Shown here one piece after another: positions 37,301 through 41,796 of a stretch of 64,000 bases of DNA (position 1 is its first letter; each line of letters opens with the position of its first letter). The notes beneath the pieces are model-generated. The model had not been told where the DNA came from, did not search any database, and saw only the letters and a list, made by a program, of their open reading frames with translations. The stretch is from Portulaca oleracea (Eukaryota; Streptophyta; Magnoliopsida; Caryophyllales; Portulacaceae). The position numbers and the translations under genes are program-made. The stretch covers positions 20,403,594 through 20,467,593 of the forward strand of contig CM055881.1 of assembly GCA_029582165.1 (NCBI GenBank), written 5' to 3'.

Positions 37301-40067
37301 CCGTACTTGCTTCAAAAACTGATGGTGTGGATGCTTTTGCGTAGTTTGTTTGCATTTGACTTTGCATAGTTGGACCTGGATGTTACTCGCTGCCAGCCTT
37401 CTTGAAATCCTTAAACTATTACTTGATGCTCTTAGTGATGAATGCATGAGAGTGGGGTCTCCAGTGTTTAGTTGTCTCCTGAAATACAGTTTTGTTTTTG
37501 TGAATCCACTCTGTTTTCAGAATTATTATTGTTCCCATGTATTTTTCTGTGATTGCCTGTTCATAGTGATAACTACTGTTGGCTCTTTCTAGTTTGTTTT
37601 GTCAGCGACAGGATCACATGCTGATAACCTCGTAAGTTCTCCAAGAAGGCAGTGGTTAGGTGTGGGATTGGGAAGACTTCCAATATTTTATGCTGCTGAT
37701 ACTCTTTCGTAAGCATTTCAACTTGTTATCTAATGCAGTTTCATTATTTTTCAGATTAAAAAGGAAGAAGAGTGTTACTGCATTAACCCTATGCTTTCTA
37801 TCTAGAATGGTAGAATCTCCTAACAAATATGAAAGGCTAAAAAGCTAACACGTCTGCCTTCAGGATCCCTTCTGAAGTGCAAATTTCGACTTTCTAGAAA
37901 TTGTGAACTCAGAGCTGAAGTTATAAATATTGGGAGAAACTAAAATGTTAATAGAAAGTAGCCTGTCTCAGGGTCTTCGTGAAAAATGACATTCTGACTG
38001 CGACTATGCAAAAGTACAAAGAAGAAACTTCTGAAATGAATTACTGGATGATGGCATGTCAAGCATGTACAATTATAAGTAGAAATAGCGCTTTTTTTAA
38101 AGTTGCCGAATTAAACAACTAATACACGACTATCCGTTTAAAAAGTGCGAAAATAGGAACTTTTGACATAAAGGTGCTATTCAAGTACTCAATTATAAAA
38201 CTTTATCATGTTTCTGAACAAAAAGTTACCATATAAAGCATTATTTTTTTCATGCACCACTGTTTTATAGTAGTTCACGTTTTTATCAGCGGATATTTGA
38301 CCATATTTTTAAGAAATGCTACCGAGTGAACTTCCAGAGTATTCTCCCAGGAGGTCATGTCAACTTCTGATGTGTGCCTTTGGCACCATTAGAGCCATCT
38401 TCCCCAAGTGTAACCTCTTCTTTAGGTCTATGATCAAGAACACAAGATGCCAACCAACATAGAGCTAGGAAACTGATCCGAAGCTGAAAATAGCTAAAAG
38501 AATCAAGCAACCTGAAAATGACCTAACTGGAGCCCACCCGACAAGAATAAAGTCTTGTTAACCTGAACAGGACTCGCCGTCAATGTTAACTGACCCAATC
38601 CTGAACTGAAAGACCCAATTGCCAGTCTACAACCAATTCGGTTGTATTTTCCTCTCTACAAATTATCGTGTCAGATAGCTAATCATTCTCCCAAAAATTA
38701 TGGTAAGACTGTTAGATAAGGGTTTTTGTTCTCCCAAAATTGATCTTCTAAATTCTCCCTTAGAGAACCTCGCAACAATAGAAAACCAGCTAGGATGGTC
38801 CCTAAAGTATCCTTGAGATATGCTGAATGATATATTCATGATCTCTTCTAGTGATGGAAGCATTCTAGTCATGTATCTCCATGTTAGTTCAAGTGACAAT
38901 TCTGGGAAGGTTGGTCCGAATTCTAGAAACGAGTCGATAATCTATAGGAAACTTGGCGTGCTTTTATCCATTTGTTCAATTGTGTAGATCTGTTTTCATG
39001 TTTCCCTGAGTTCAAAATATTCTGATAGTGGATACAGCAAGTAAAGGCCACTACTATCGACCGATATCTTTTGGGTGCATCTATCTTTGCATGTAGATTG
39101 TACCTCTGCACTCTGCTCACTGAACTCAGCTCTTTGGTTAAAACCACCAAGCTAACAGAGTTTTTCTGCCTTTGCTCTAAATGATTGTTCTGGGGGTGCT
39201 TTCATGAGCATCTGTAGTGTGGATCCAAGTTTCTTTGGTTGTCCTTCACATTTTATGGGCCTAGTAGAAGTATCTTGAATCAGAACTTATTTGTTTCATT
39301 TTCTTTTTGAAGTTTTTTTCCCCTGAAAAACTTCTTTTTTAAGTCGTCAGTTGACTCAGCTTAAAAATCCCTCAAACTGAATAAAAGAAATCTTCACAAG
39401 GAACTCCTGGAAATAGGCAGAAGCTGTTCATGGGGTTGGGGGCTTGAGCTCCAGTGGTGGTGGTCATTACAATTTGTGATGGAAATTTTGAAGTTTGAGA
39501 GCTGTTACTACATGGGGGAGAATCTGGTTAAGATACATATCAGTGCGTGTTTGTATGATTCCTGTTTTTCTAATCACGCTTACCTGCCATCTTGGCATCA
39601 TGTCATGTCTGTGTCAACTGTCGAATATTCATTCATGAAGCCCTCTCACGTTTGAGTAGATTGACCGAATGTTAAAAAATAGTTGGGTTTTGGAGGATCA
39701 TTGCTATCACAAAATTTTGCATCATAATGTCATGCCATTCAAGTTCAAGAGGGAAAAAAAAGGGGGGGGGGGGGGTGGACTCTATGTCAAGTATTCACTT
39801 AAATTGTTACATTGAGCAGTATTTGCTATTGCTTACAGAAAATAAAGACATAAGATGTGATTATTTGAAATGTGCTGTATTTCTAGGGCACAACTCTTAG
39901 AAAAGAAAAGGTCTTACACTTCGGTATTGTTTCAAGTGGTCTTACATTTTCTTTCTTTTTTGTTTAAGTGCCAGAAATGTTGTGGATGCAGCAGTCTTAC
40001 CTTGTGCTACTTGTTCTGTAGGATGAAGGTGTTGTCTTTCTTTCCCTGGAAACCACATGACCACTGA
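1216..40067 (+). CDS. EI24: EI24-like (etoposide-induced 2.4 homologue) gene, exons 2-10, 5' end outside window
   Basis: Nine short exons on the + strand, listed separately, together encode about 260 residues of a plant EI24 protein. Recognisable blocks in order are [107 protein letters not shown] and GLGRLPIFY. Every intron begins with GT and ends with AG, and the phase is consistent across all joins except at exon 3. EI24 proteins are multi-pass ER membrane proteins; animal EI24/EPG-4 acts in autophagy, while the plant role is less settled. Hydrophobic stretches in exons 3, 5-6 and 8-9 fit membrane segments. The first exon(s), expected to encode roughly the first 60 residues, lie upstream. 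Introns are swollen by transposons, giving a 38.9-kb span for about 0.8 kb of coding sequence. A 2-base deficit in exon 3 breaks the frame, so the copy may be non-functional. Confidence 0.92.
1367..2464 (+). other. Intron 2, 5' part; nothing recognised
   Basis: This is AT-rich intron sequence with no recognisable coding or repeat family. A short imperfect direct repeat (motif CCATTTACAAAAGTTA) occurs near 2182 and 2250. Confidence 0.4.
2465..3250 (-). pseudogene. hAT superfamily transposase relic (C-terminal part)
   Basis: Reading the minus strand downward from 3250 gives the order seen in plant hAT transposases. First is a segment with [17 protein letters not shown] and [20 protein letters not shown] (about 2900-3100). 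Next is a [20 protein letters not shown] block with SSSPERN (about 2603-2700), typical of the C-terminal dimerisation region. Last is [20 protein letters not shown] (about 2500-2570). The pieces lie in different frames (2889-3155 versus 2603-2785), and no full reading frame or terminal inverted repeats are visible. It is an immobile relic inside intron 2 of the EI24-like gene, antisense to it. Confidence 0.8.
3259..3900 (-). mobile_element. LTR-like fragment related to the solo LTR at 30024
   Basis: It begins with a GCAAGCGCAC block followed by GATCCCACGGGGACT and a TTGAACTAGCC block. The same ordered landmarks start the solo LTR at 30024 and the LTR at 53408. The far end is not clear and 3900 is an estimate. 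It lies directly next to the hAT relic. The strand is given by analogy with the 53408 copy, whose polypurine tract shows it to be minus. Confidence 0.5.
3901..5102 (+). other. Intron 2, 3' part, with purine-rich tract
   Basis: No gene is seen. Positions about 4143-4325 are almost purely A and G on the + strand, including AGAAAAGAAAAG and GAAGAAGAAGAA runs. The segment ends in the TTGATGCAG acceptor of the exon at 5103. Confidence 0.5.
5103..5153 (+). CDS. EI24: EI24-like exon 3, carrying a 2-base deletion
   Basis: The exon is bounded by a GATGCAG acceptor and a GTAATT donor. The first five codons read VFWFY, the conserved EI24 motif, and the last bases read as STI plus the first two bases of a Trp codon completed by exon 4 (giving WYND). 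Between these, the conserved Pro-Leu-Tyr stretch is short by two bases, so the exon is 51 nt where the flanking phases need 53. With normal splicing the frame hits TGA at 10749-10751, three codons into exon 4. This is either a real disabling deletion or a sequencing error. Confidence 0.85.
5154..6479 (+). other. Intron 3, 5' part; nothing recognised
   Basis: AT-rich intron. The 115-codon open frame at 5608-5955 has no recognisable motif and is probably chance. No terminal repeats were seen. Confidence 0.4.
6480..7020 (+). mobile_element. Probable LINE 3' fragment (zf-RVT region), degraded
   Basis: The + strand reading gives [20 protein letters not shown] followed by a decayed stretch, which resembles the zf-RVT domain at the end of plant L1 ORF2 proteins (FLVWAA...IPT pattern). 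It is interrupted by stops. It lies just upstream of a clearer LINE fragment at 7280 and may be from a second copy. Confidence 0.45.
7255..7288 (+). repeat. G-run, G-quadruplex-prone
   Basis: This is a near-continuous run of G with single T or A interruptions on the + strand. It could form a quadruplex or be a sequencing-length artefact. Confidence 0.6.
7290..8400 (+). mobile_element. L1-type LINE, 3' end of ORF2 (zf-RVT) relic
   Basis: The + strand translation at 7290-7575 contains [19 protein letters not shown] and FCWHDV, the block that follows reverse transcriptase in plant L1 elements (KSIL...FWHDxW). It continues in other frames through a KVCFFVWDV stretch at about 7885 and a [12 protein letters not shown] block at about 7960 (zf-RVT zinc finger). 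It ends with a WKERN motif near 8165. Several frameshifts and stops interrupt it. EN and RT domains are absent, so it is 5' truncated, as is usual for LINEs. Confidence 0.7.
8401..8886 (+). other. Intron 3 spacer; T-rich tracts
   Basis: No gene or element was recognised. Poly-T tracts occur at about 8725-8752 and 8770-8780. Confidence 0.4.
8896..10080. mobile_element. Mutator-like MITE with about 158-bp TIRs, carrying a nested hAT element
   Basis: The left arm (8896-9053) and the right arm (9923-10080) are long imperfect inverted repeats. Matching landmarks are TTGGAC, ATACTGTA, GGTGTTGGACAA, TTTTTCTTGGACAATAA and GATTCT...GGATGA. Both ends are flanked by the same 9 bp, TTTATTTTT (8887-8895 and 10081-10089). 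Long TIRs plus a 9-bp duplication point to the Mutator superfamily. The duplicated 9-mer is low-complexity, which weakens it as evidence. Removing the nested hAT element leaves about 537 bp with no coding capacity. Confidence 0.8.
9054..9693. mobile_element. hAT non-autonomous element inserted in the left arm of the Mutator-like MITE
   Basis: The ends are TAGGGGTAAGC and GCTCACCCCTA, with TIRs typical of plant hAT elements. An exact 8-bp target duplication GTCTTACG lies at 9046-9053 and 9694-9701. The subterminal regions are rich in CCCGGTC/GGGAGCGGG motifs and the element contains a (GT)n microsatellite at about 9224-9244. It is 640 bp with no transposase. Confidence 0.93.
10090..10742 (+). 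other. Intron 3, 3' end; nothing recognised
   Basis: It contains a G-run at about 10320-10332. It ends in the TTCAG acceptor of exon 4. Confidence 0.4.
10743..10874 (+). CDS. EI24: EI24-like exon 4
   Basis: The exon follows an AATTCAG acceptor and ends before GTAGAA. The first base completes the Trp codon begun in exon 3. It encodes [15 protein letters not shown], the conserved motif after the second membrane segment, and a variable polar linker ending KPAGIG plus two bases of a Gly codon. It is open in the expected phase. In the shifted phase caused by exon 3 it would stop at 10749-10751. Confidence 0.9.
10875..12653 (+). other. Intron 4, 5' part; possible degraded TIR element at about 11690-12365
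   Basis: A GTCTGGTAAATAGCTGTTTG block near 11695 resembles the reverse complement of the AACTGTTTGCCAAATAAGG block near 12347. Both are followed inward by TAGTTGTTT. This suggests an old TIR element of about 675 bp, but no clean target duplication was found. The rest shows nothing recognisable. Confidence 0.3.
12663..13168. mobile_element. Mutator-like MITE, GGAAAAYTRG family, copy 1
   Basis: TIRs of about 115-120 bp (12663-12783 and 13055-13168) start GGAAAACTGG at one end and GGAAAATTGG at the other. Both continue with ATTCTAATAAT and a CCAATTGTATT block. An exact 9-bp target duplication AAATTCAAA flanks the element (12654-12662 and 13169-13177). It is 506 bp and non-coding. The second copy is at 20035-21178. 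Confidence 0.9.
13771..14100 (-). pseudogene. LINE ORF2, zf-RVT domain
   Basis: A 109-codon frame begins [20 protein letters not shown] and contains RWIHHIFLK and [10 protein letters not shown]. This is the standard region between reverse transcriptase and the zinc finger of plant L1 ORF2 proteins (NxxxLxKLLW, VKWVHxxYLK, WxxxVWxxxxPPK patterns). It is in the minus-strand LINE downstream of the RT part. Confidence 0.8.
14385..15160 (-). pseudogene. LINE ORF2, reverse transcriptase domain
   Basis: The minus strand shows [19 protein letters not shown] and [16 protein letters not shown] (about 14940-15130), [13 protein letters not shown] (about 14700-14735), and [10 protein letters not shown] at the catalytic site (14589-14600 region). 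At that site the usual [FY]ADD reads FVND, so the first catalytic Asp position is Asn. Stops and frameshifts separate the blocks. It is a dead RT of the L1 clade. Confidence 0.85.
15650..16615 (-). pseudogene. LINE ORF2, endonuclease domain and linker
   Basis: The minus strand near 16560-16600 reads [13 protein letters not shown], the hallmark N-terminus of plant LINE AP-endonucleases. Around 16210-16330 it reads [18 protein letters not shown], matching the LWxxL..I......PWxVxGDFN pattern, with GDFN decayed to SNFN. The 15661-15942 frame holds the linker toward RT ([15 protein letters not shown]). Confidence 0.8.
16609..17480 (-). pseudogene. LINE ORF1 (DUF4283-like)
   Basis: From about 17480 down, the minus strand reads [29 protein letters not shown] and [10 protein letters not shown]. 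This is the DUF4283 domain common to plant L1 ORF1 proteins. A basic, Ser/Thr-rich tail at 16953-16609 ([17 protein letters not shown]) follows. In-frame stops occur at about 17190 and 16960. ORF1 binds RNA in L1 particles; this copy is not functional. Confidence 0.75.
17531..18745 (+). other. Intron 4 spacer; nothing recognised
   Basis: AT-rich. An AGATTATAATTGATGGA direct repeat occurs near 17552 and 17628. A small hairpin with 12-bp arms (AGTAAAATTGGA) lies at about 18101-18156. Confidence 0.4.
18754..19225. mobile_element. hAT MITE, CTCTGATACT family, copy 1
   Basis: The element runs from CTCTGATACT to AATAACATAG, with imperfect short TIRs and subterminal GTGTCCGACAC repeats in both orientations. 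It is flanked by an exact 8-bp duplication CCTTAGAT (18746-18753 and 19226-19233). It is 472 bp and non-coding. Copy 2 is at 28757-29321. Confidence 0.9.
19234..20025 (+). other. Intron 4 spacer; nothing recognised
   Basis: A relatively GC-rich stretch at about 19250-19800 has no recognisable coding motif. A G-run lies at about 19907-19930. Confidence 0.4.
20035..21178. mobile_element. Mutator-like MITE, GGAAAAYTRG family, copy 2, carrying a nested hAT-like element
   Basis: Ends GGCAAACTAGA and (reverse complement of the right end) GGGAAATTAGA head inverted repeats of about 113 bp (20035-20150 and about 21066-21178). Shared blocks are CTAATAAT, GGGGTGT and the GGACACTGG/CCAGTGTCC motif. The flanking 9-mers ATTTGTTTA (20026-20034) and ATTTCTTTG (21179-21187) match at 7 of 9. 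The TIR resembles copy 1 at 12663. Without the nested element it is about 570 bp. Confidence 0.78.
20250..20816. mobile_element. hAT-like non-autonomous element nested in Mutator-like MITE copy 2
   Basis: The ends TTGGGGTAGGCAC and ATGCCCACCTCTA form hAT-like TIRs. The interior is full of ATCCGAT/GATCCG/TTATCCG subterminal motifs. The flanking 8-mers ATGTTGAG (20242-20249) and GTGGTGAG (20817-20824) match at 6 of 8, consistent with an old insertion. It is 567 bp and non-coding. Confidence 0.72.
21188..22000 (+). other. Intron 4, 3' end; nothing recognised
   Basis: Two overlapping open frames (21310-21600 and 21389-21586) have no recognisable motif. The segment ends in the ATGGCAG acceptor of exon 5. 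Confidence 0.4.
22001..22064 (+). CDS. EI24: EI24-like exon 5
   Basis: The first base completes the Gly codon from exon 4. The exon then reads [20 protein letters not shown] and one Glu, ending at a GTAAGC donor on a codon boundary. This is one of the most conserved EI24 segments and a probable membrane helix. Confidence 0.95.
22522..22607 (+). CDS. EI24: EI24-like exon 6
   Basis: Acceptor TGTGCAG and donor GTAAGT. It encodes [15 protein letters not shown] and [12 protein letters not shown] plus two bases of a Glu codon. It is a hydrophobic segment highly characteristic of EI24 proteins. The intron before it is 457 bp. Confidence 0.95.
22696..22778 (+). CDS. EI24: EI24-like exon 7
   Basis: Acceptor TCTAG and donor GTACTG; the preceding intron is only 88 bp. 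It encodes [18 protein letters not shown] and SNWAFFSGF, plus one base of a Gly codon. The RLDFFExNWAFF block is a family hallmark. Confidence 0.95.
22779..23390 (+). other. Intron 7, 5' part, with a 141-bp imperfect tandem duplication
   Basis: GAGGTATTTGACCTT begins at 23050 and again at 23191, each followed by CAGCCAAGG or CAACCAAGG. Related CTGCTTAGG/CTGCCTAGTG and GTAGCAACT/GCAGCAACT pairs lie between. The copies diverge and no gene is recognised. Confidence 0.45.
23395..24060 (-). mobile_element. Ty3/gypsy LTR relic, antisense
   Basis: Read on the minus strand, it follows the same course as the LTR at 27639-28661. It has a long leader, then ATTGAATGC-type direct motifs, a GGGTTTGATAGTTCTTGGGT block, TCCTTTATCCC, and a CCACGGT terminus followed by a PBS-like TATCAACTT (about 23384-23396). 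No matching internal region is seen, so it is a solo or truncated LTR. Ends are approximate. Confidence 0.65.
24119..24750 (+). mobile_element. 5' LTR of a truncated Ty3/gypsy element
   Basis: It starts TGTTAACATCC and ends GAGTACATCA (TG...CA), directly followed by a primer binding site. A TATA-like CTATAAAT lies at about 24666. It is 632 bp. It sits in intron 7, in sense with the EI24-like gene. No 3' partner LTR is present in the window. Confidence 0.75.
24755..24771 (+). other. Primer binding site (initiator Met tRNA type)
   Basis: TGGTATCGAAGTTTAGG lies four bases after the LTR end and is close to the TGGTATCAGAGC consensus used by most plant LTR retrotransposons. Confidence 0.75.
24854..26185 (+). 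pseudogene. Ty3/gypsy gag and start of protease, truncated
   Basis: The start ATG is at 24854 and an early stop is at about 24968. The capsid region reads [19 protein letters not shown] (about 25090-25155), then [19 protein letters not shown] and [16 protein letters not shown] (25290-25430). A CX2CX4HX4C zinc knuckle lies at 25713-25772 ([18 protein letters not shown]). The start of the protease-linker region ([10 protein letters not shown]...[10 protein letters not shown]) is at 26020-26100. A 23-bp tandem duplication (25233-25255 and 25256-25278) shifts the frame. Everything after about 26185 is lost. Confidence 0.85.
26183..26345. mobile_element. hAT-like terminal fragment
   Basis: The junction TTGTGCATCGGTCC, followed by dense GGTCCGG/CCGGACC motifs, is typical of the subterminal part of plant hAT elements. 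It abruptly replaces the gypsy protease sequence. No matching other end or target duplication was found, so it is a fragment. Confidence 0.5.
26547..26655. repeat. Near-perfect 46-bp inverted repeat (hairpin)
   Basis: The arms 26547-26592 and 26610-26655 are reverse complements with about two mismatches, separated by a 17-nt loop. A third partial copy of the arm (CATAAATTCC...AATGCATTAGTAA) lies just upstream at about 26485-26512. It lies in intron 7 beside the hAT-like fragment. Confidence 0.9.
27146..27222 (+). CDS. EI24: EI24-like exon 8
   Basis: Acceptor TTTCAG and donor GTAAAT. The first two bases complete a Gly codon, then [20 protein letters not shown] and TLFPL follow, ending at a codon boundary. 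It matches the conserved [17 protein letters not shown] segment of plant EI24. The intron before it (4,367 bp) holds the gypsy relics; the one after it is 10,370 bp. Confidence 0.93.
27223..27638 (+). other. Intron 8, 5' part; G-run
   Basis: No gene. T-rich stretches are followed by a G-run at about 27467-27488. The sequence ends at the 5' LTR of the large gypsy element. Confidence 0.45.
27639..28661 (+). mobile_element. 5' LTR of the large Ty3/gypsy element
   Basis: It starts TGAAGTATACC and ends TATGTTTCA, followed by a primer binding site. It is 1,023 bp. Its first about 540 bp align with 35212-35780, at roughly four identical positions in five by eye, indicating an old insertion. The upstream half carries four copies of the palindrome CACGATCGTG (27922, 28003, 28099, 28145) and one variant (28166). 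Confidence 0.85.
28664..28680 (+). other. Primer binding site (initiator Met tRNA type)
   Basis: TGGTATCAAAGCTCAGG begins two bases after the LTR end and is close to the usual TGGTATCAGAGC site of plant LTR retrotransposons. Confidence 0.85.
28757..29321. mobile_element. hAT MITE, CTCTGATACT family, copy 2, inserted in the gypsy leader
   Basis: It aligns along its length with copy 1 (18754-19225) and has the same ends, CTCTGATAC and AACATAG. An exact 8-bp duplication GTGGAATT flanks it (28749-28756 and 29322-29329). It is longer (565 bp) because an internal segment of about 50 bp (TTATTATTGTTTTATAAA...GATTATGAAC) is present three times at about 29026-29163. Confidence 0.92.
29500..31660 (+). 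pseudogene. Ty3/gypsy gag, interrupted by a solo LTR
   Basis: A capsid-like stretch at about 29810-29945 reads [20 protein letters not shown] and [16 protein letters not shown]. It stops being readable after 29960 and resumes right after the solo LTR at 31411 with [19 protein letters not shown] and [19 protein letters not shown]. Joining the two sides across the 5-bp target duplication keeps the expected gag order. Stops and frameshifts are present. Confidence 0.8.
30024..31410 (-). mobile_element. Solo LTR inserted in gypsy gag
   Basis: It has the termini TGATAGGCCGCAAG and GTACTTATCA. An exact 5-bp target duplication TCACC flanks it (30019-30023 and 31411-31415). It is 1,387 bp with no internal domain, PBS or polypurine tract, so it is a solo LTR. 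The same landmark order is seen at 3259 and at 53408-54719; in the latter the polypurine tract shows the element runs on the minus strand, so this copy is assigned to minus by analogy. It carries GGGCCGTGCGGG/CGCGGACCGTG motifs near 31020-31060. Confidence 0.88.
31860..32390 (+). pseudogene. Ty3/gypsy zinc knuckle and protease
   Basis: A decayed zinc knuckle ([12 protein letters not shown], last Cys missing) lies at about 31882-31920. The protease region at 32140-32300 reads [18 protein letters not shown] followed by [12 protein letters not shown]. The DGGS motif is the usual active-site form in this clade. A stop at 32385 and frame changes follow. Confidence 0.82.
32815..33500 (+). pseudogene. 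Ty3/gypsy reverse transcriptase
   Basis: It reads [20 protein letters not shown] and [16 protein letters not shown] stop at 33076-33078 interrupts the stretch before the [19 protein letters not shown] block, and YFDDILVYS follows (catalytic YFDD at 33175-33186). A further stop lies at about 33259 before KLEKCEF. The RT lies in the normal gag-PR-RT-RH-INT order of Ty3/gypsy elements. Confidence 0.9.
33501..33960 (+). pseudogene. Ty3/gypsy RNase H
   Basis: In the 33381-33884 frame, [18 protein letters not shown] is followed by [12 protein letters not shown] and YDKEFYALV, then [11 protein letters not shown]. These are the RNase H blocks of gypsy elements. The first catalytic Asp position (usually DAS) reads CSAS, so it is altered. 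Confidence 0.85.
34110..35182 (+). pseudogene. Ty3/gypsy integrase and C-terminal tail
   Basis: A zinc-binding region (GHFGINKT...KCVTCHHAW, 34160-34290) and the core block [12 protein letters not shown] (34340-34375) are followed by a broken stretch with LDRDTKF and [12 protein letters not shown] (34515-34650). The C-terminal region runs [12 protein letters not shown]...[10 protein letters not shown]...[11 protein letters not shown], ending [14 protein letters not shown] at 35182. No chromodomain is visible. At least two frameshifts separate the parts. Confidence 0.88.
35201..35211 (+). other. Polypurine tract of the large gypsy element
   Basis: GAAGGGGAGGA lies directly before the TGAAGTA start of the 3' LTR, where the plus-strand primer should be. 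Confidence 0.8.
35212..35780 (+). mobile_element. Partial 3' LTR of the large gypsy element
   Basis: It aligns with the first part of the 5' LTR (27639 onward) until about 35780, where similarity stops abruptly. It carries CACGATCGTG at 35639 and 35692, with variants at 35616, 35714 and 35769. The rest of the LTR, including its end and any target duplication, is missing or replaced by a different sequence. Confidence 0.82.
35781..37592 (+). other. Intron 8, 3' part: possible second LTR piece and a perfect 67-bp tandem duplication
   Basis: From about 35785 to 36780 the sequence has LTR-like texture (TATATATAT and AATAGAGAGAG region near 36590-36650) but no diagnostic domain, PBS or paired copy. 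At 36913-36979 and 36980-37046 there is an exact tandem duplication of 67 bp. The segment ends at a TTTCTAG acceptor. Confidence 0.45.
37593..37708 (+). CDS. EI24: EI24-like exon 9
   Basis: Acceptor TTTCTAG and donor GTAAGC. It encodes [20 protein letters not shown] and [18 protein letters not shown], plus two bases of a Ser codon. It matches the conserved FVLTATGS and GLGKLPIFYVAD region of plant EI24. It is open and in phase with exons 8 and 10. Confidence 0.94.
37709..40021 (+). other. Intron 9; nothing recognised
   Basis: 2,313 bp, AT-rich, with a G-run at about 39762-39776. No transposon signature was found. It ends in a TTCTGTAG acceptor. Confidence 0.5.
40022..40067 (+). CDS. EI24: EI24-like exon 10 (terminal)
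   Basis: The first base completes the Ser codon from exon 9, then [14 protein letters not shown] and a TGA stop at 40065-40067 follow. This matches the short EI24 C-terminus, where SMRVLSLFP is the usual start of the last exon. The tail is a few residues shorter than in other plants. Confidence 0.88.
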
Positions 40068-41499
40068 GTAACAAAAGGGACTCCCAATTCATTTTAGGTA
40101 AGTTTGTGGGAACTGATAATTGTCTCTAAATAACCTGTATTGATTTGTAAGCTTGTAGCAAAATATTTGAAAGGCCATAGGTCTGAGTCTCCATACCTCT
40201 CCGAGAAAAAGTTGATGAACTGGACTTGAAAATGGTTTAGTTTCGCTATAAAAGTTGTCACCTATGAATGAATATGATAAAAAGGAACGTAGTAGAACTT
40301 GAATTTTATAGTTGCAACTCCAACTCAAATTTTGCAGTGCCTGGAGCATCTATGACACGTGTGTTTGCAAAATCTGCCATGTCTGTACATAATTCACAGT
40401 GGTGGATCTGCATAACTTTCAAGAGCAGTTTAAATGATAGAGAGATGCAATCGAATGGGAGAAACACTGGTCCAGCTTTCATTTTTTGTGTTGCTTTCCA
40501 TTTTTGTCTATGTCCATTGTCCATTGTTAATTGGGGAAAACTGAAATTTGATTTGAAAATTATATGTTTTGTTGACACTGTTATTATTTTAGAGCTGGAT
40601 GACGAACTATGCTTTCTATCAGGTTTTAATTGTTGTATTAGTTTATCTGAAAATCATGTGGAGATTATATCTATGTTTATATCAACTGTATTTATTATGT
40701 ATTTCTCGAATCACAAATTCTTAGGTCAAATAAACTGCGTAATTACCTTTCCACCCTATTATATGATATGATTTGAAAGAGGAGCATCTCCATGGTTAGT
40801 TGTAGGGTAATTACATAATTTCAGTACAGACCATTTGACTAACTAATGGCTTACTCCATAGCCACGAGTCATGAATCTGTCATAGTGATGCAATGGAACT
40901 TTTTTTTTTTTTAATGTTTTGATAAATACTTAAATATTACTTTTGTATCTTGTTTCAAATTGTCAATTTCTTTTTTTGCCATCCAATTCTTTTATGAATA
41001 ACTATGTAATAATTGTGGAAAATTTTTTTTAGTTGTTTTTCCCTGCTTCCCTGTGTTGAGTATTTTCGCCCTTATCTTATAGGGATATTATCCACGTCTA
41101 GTAGGCCGAAATTGCAAGAATCACCATTGAAATGAAAGAGAAGAGGATTGAAAAGAGGATGCCAAAATGAAGGGATGGGAAGTGGGAGCGGGTCAAGATG
41201 AAATTGAAGTACGACGAAGCAAACCGTGAGGAAATCAATAGGAAAATACTATGACAAAAGATGACGTGGAGACATTGGTTGCGAAGCAAAATTGGGGATA
41301 AAGTCATTCGATAAGTCCCCAAATGGAATATCAATGATCTACATAGGGATGAAAATGTGGAGAGGAAAATATCTCTAGTAGATGCAAAGAAGTTTAAGCC
41401 TGATGAAGTAGTGGAGGTTTGTAAATAAGTGGAGTGTTTCGTGATGGGTAATGTTTTGAGTTTTTGATGAACTAGCAAAAGGAGGATTGAAAGCTTCAA
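40068..41499 (+). other. 3' UTR and downstream flank of the EI24-like gene
   Basis: A GTAAGT preceded by TTTTAG at about 40098 and a TTTTGCAG at about 40331-40338 could bound a 3' UTR intron. No strong AATAAA is seen close to the stop. Open frames at 40268-40771 (+) and 41098-41499 (-) have no recognisable motif. Confidence 0.4.
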
Positions 41500-41796
41500 A
41501 GTACTAATCCACCAACCAAAGCATCAAACCCACCAAGATTCGATAAAGGTGAACACCATTAATTTCTAAAAGATTTAGTTTAAGGCTAACAATAGATAAA
41601 GTAATGTAAGATTTGAGAGAAATAAGCACACAAAACTTTCAAAGTGTTTCATTCCATTCATAGTCAAAGTTCTATCTTTACAAGTGAGTTTCTTAGCCCC
41701 TATATGGACATCCAAGGCAACCCTTTGGCTGATATAAATGACTCAAATAAAGAACCAAGAGTATATGAAGATATTTACTAGAATTTGAATTCGAGA
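41500..41796 (-). mobile_element. Gypsy LTR fragment, antisense
   Basis: CAAACCCACCAA-GATTCGATAAAGG and the following stretch resemble 23540-23700 of the antisense LTR relic in intron 7. The fragment ends where Ogre-like LTR sequence begins near 41797. Confidence 0.5.

Noticed and set aside
40268..40771. 167-codon + strand open frame after the EI24 stop
   Set aside because: No recognisable motif, AT-rich composition, and overlapped by another open frame on the minus strand; likely chance.
41098..41499. 133-codon minus-strand frame rich in Ser, Leu and Phe
   Set aside because: It is the antisense of a purine-rich stretch; no domain and no splice context.
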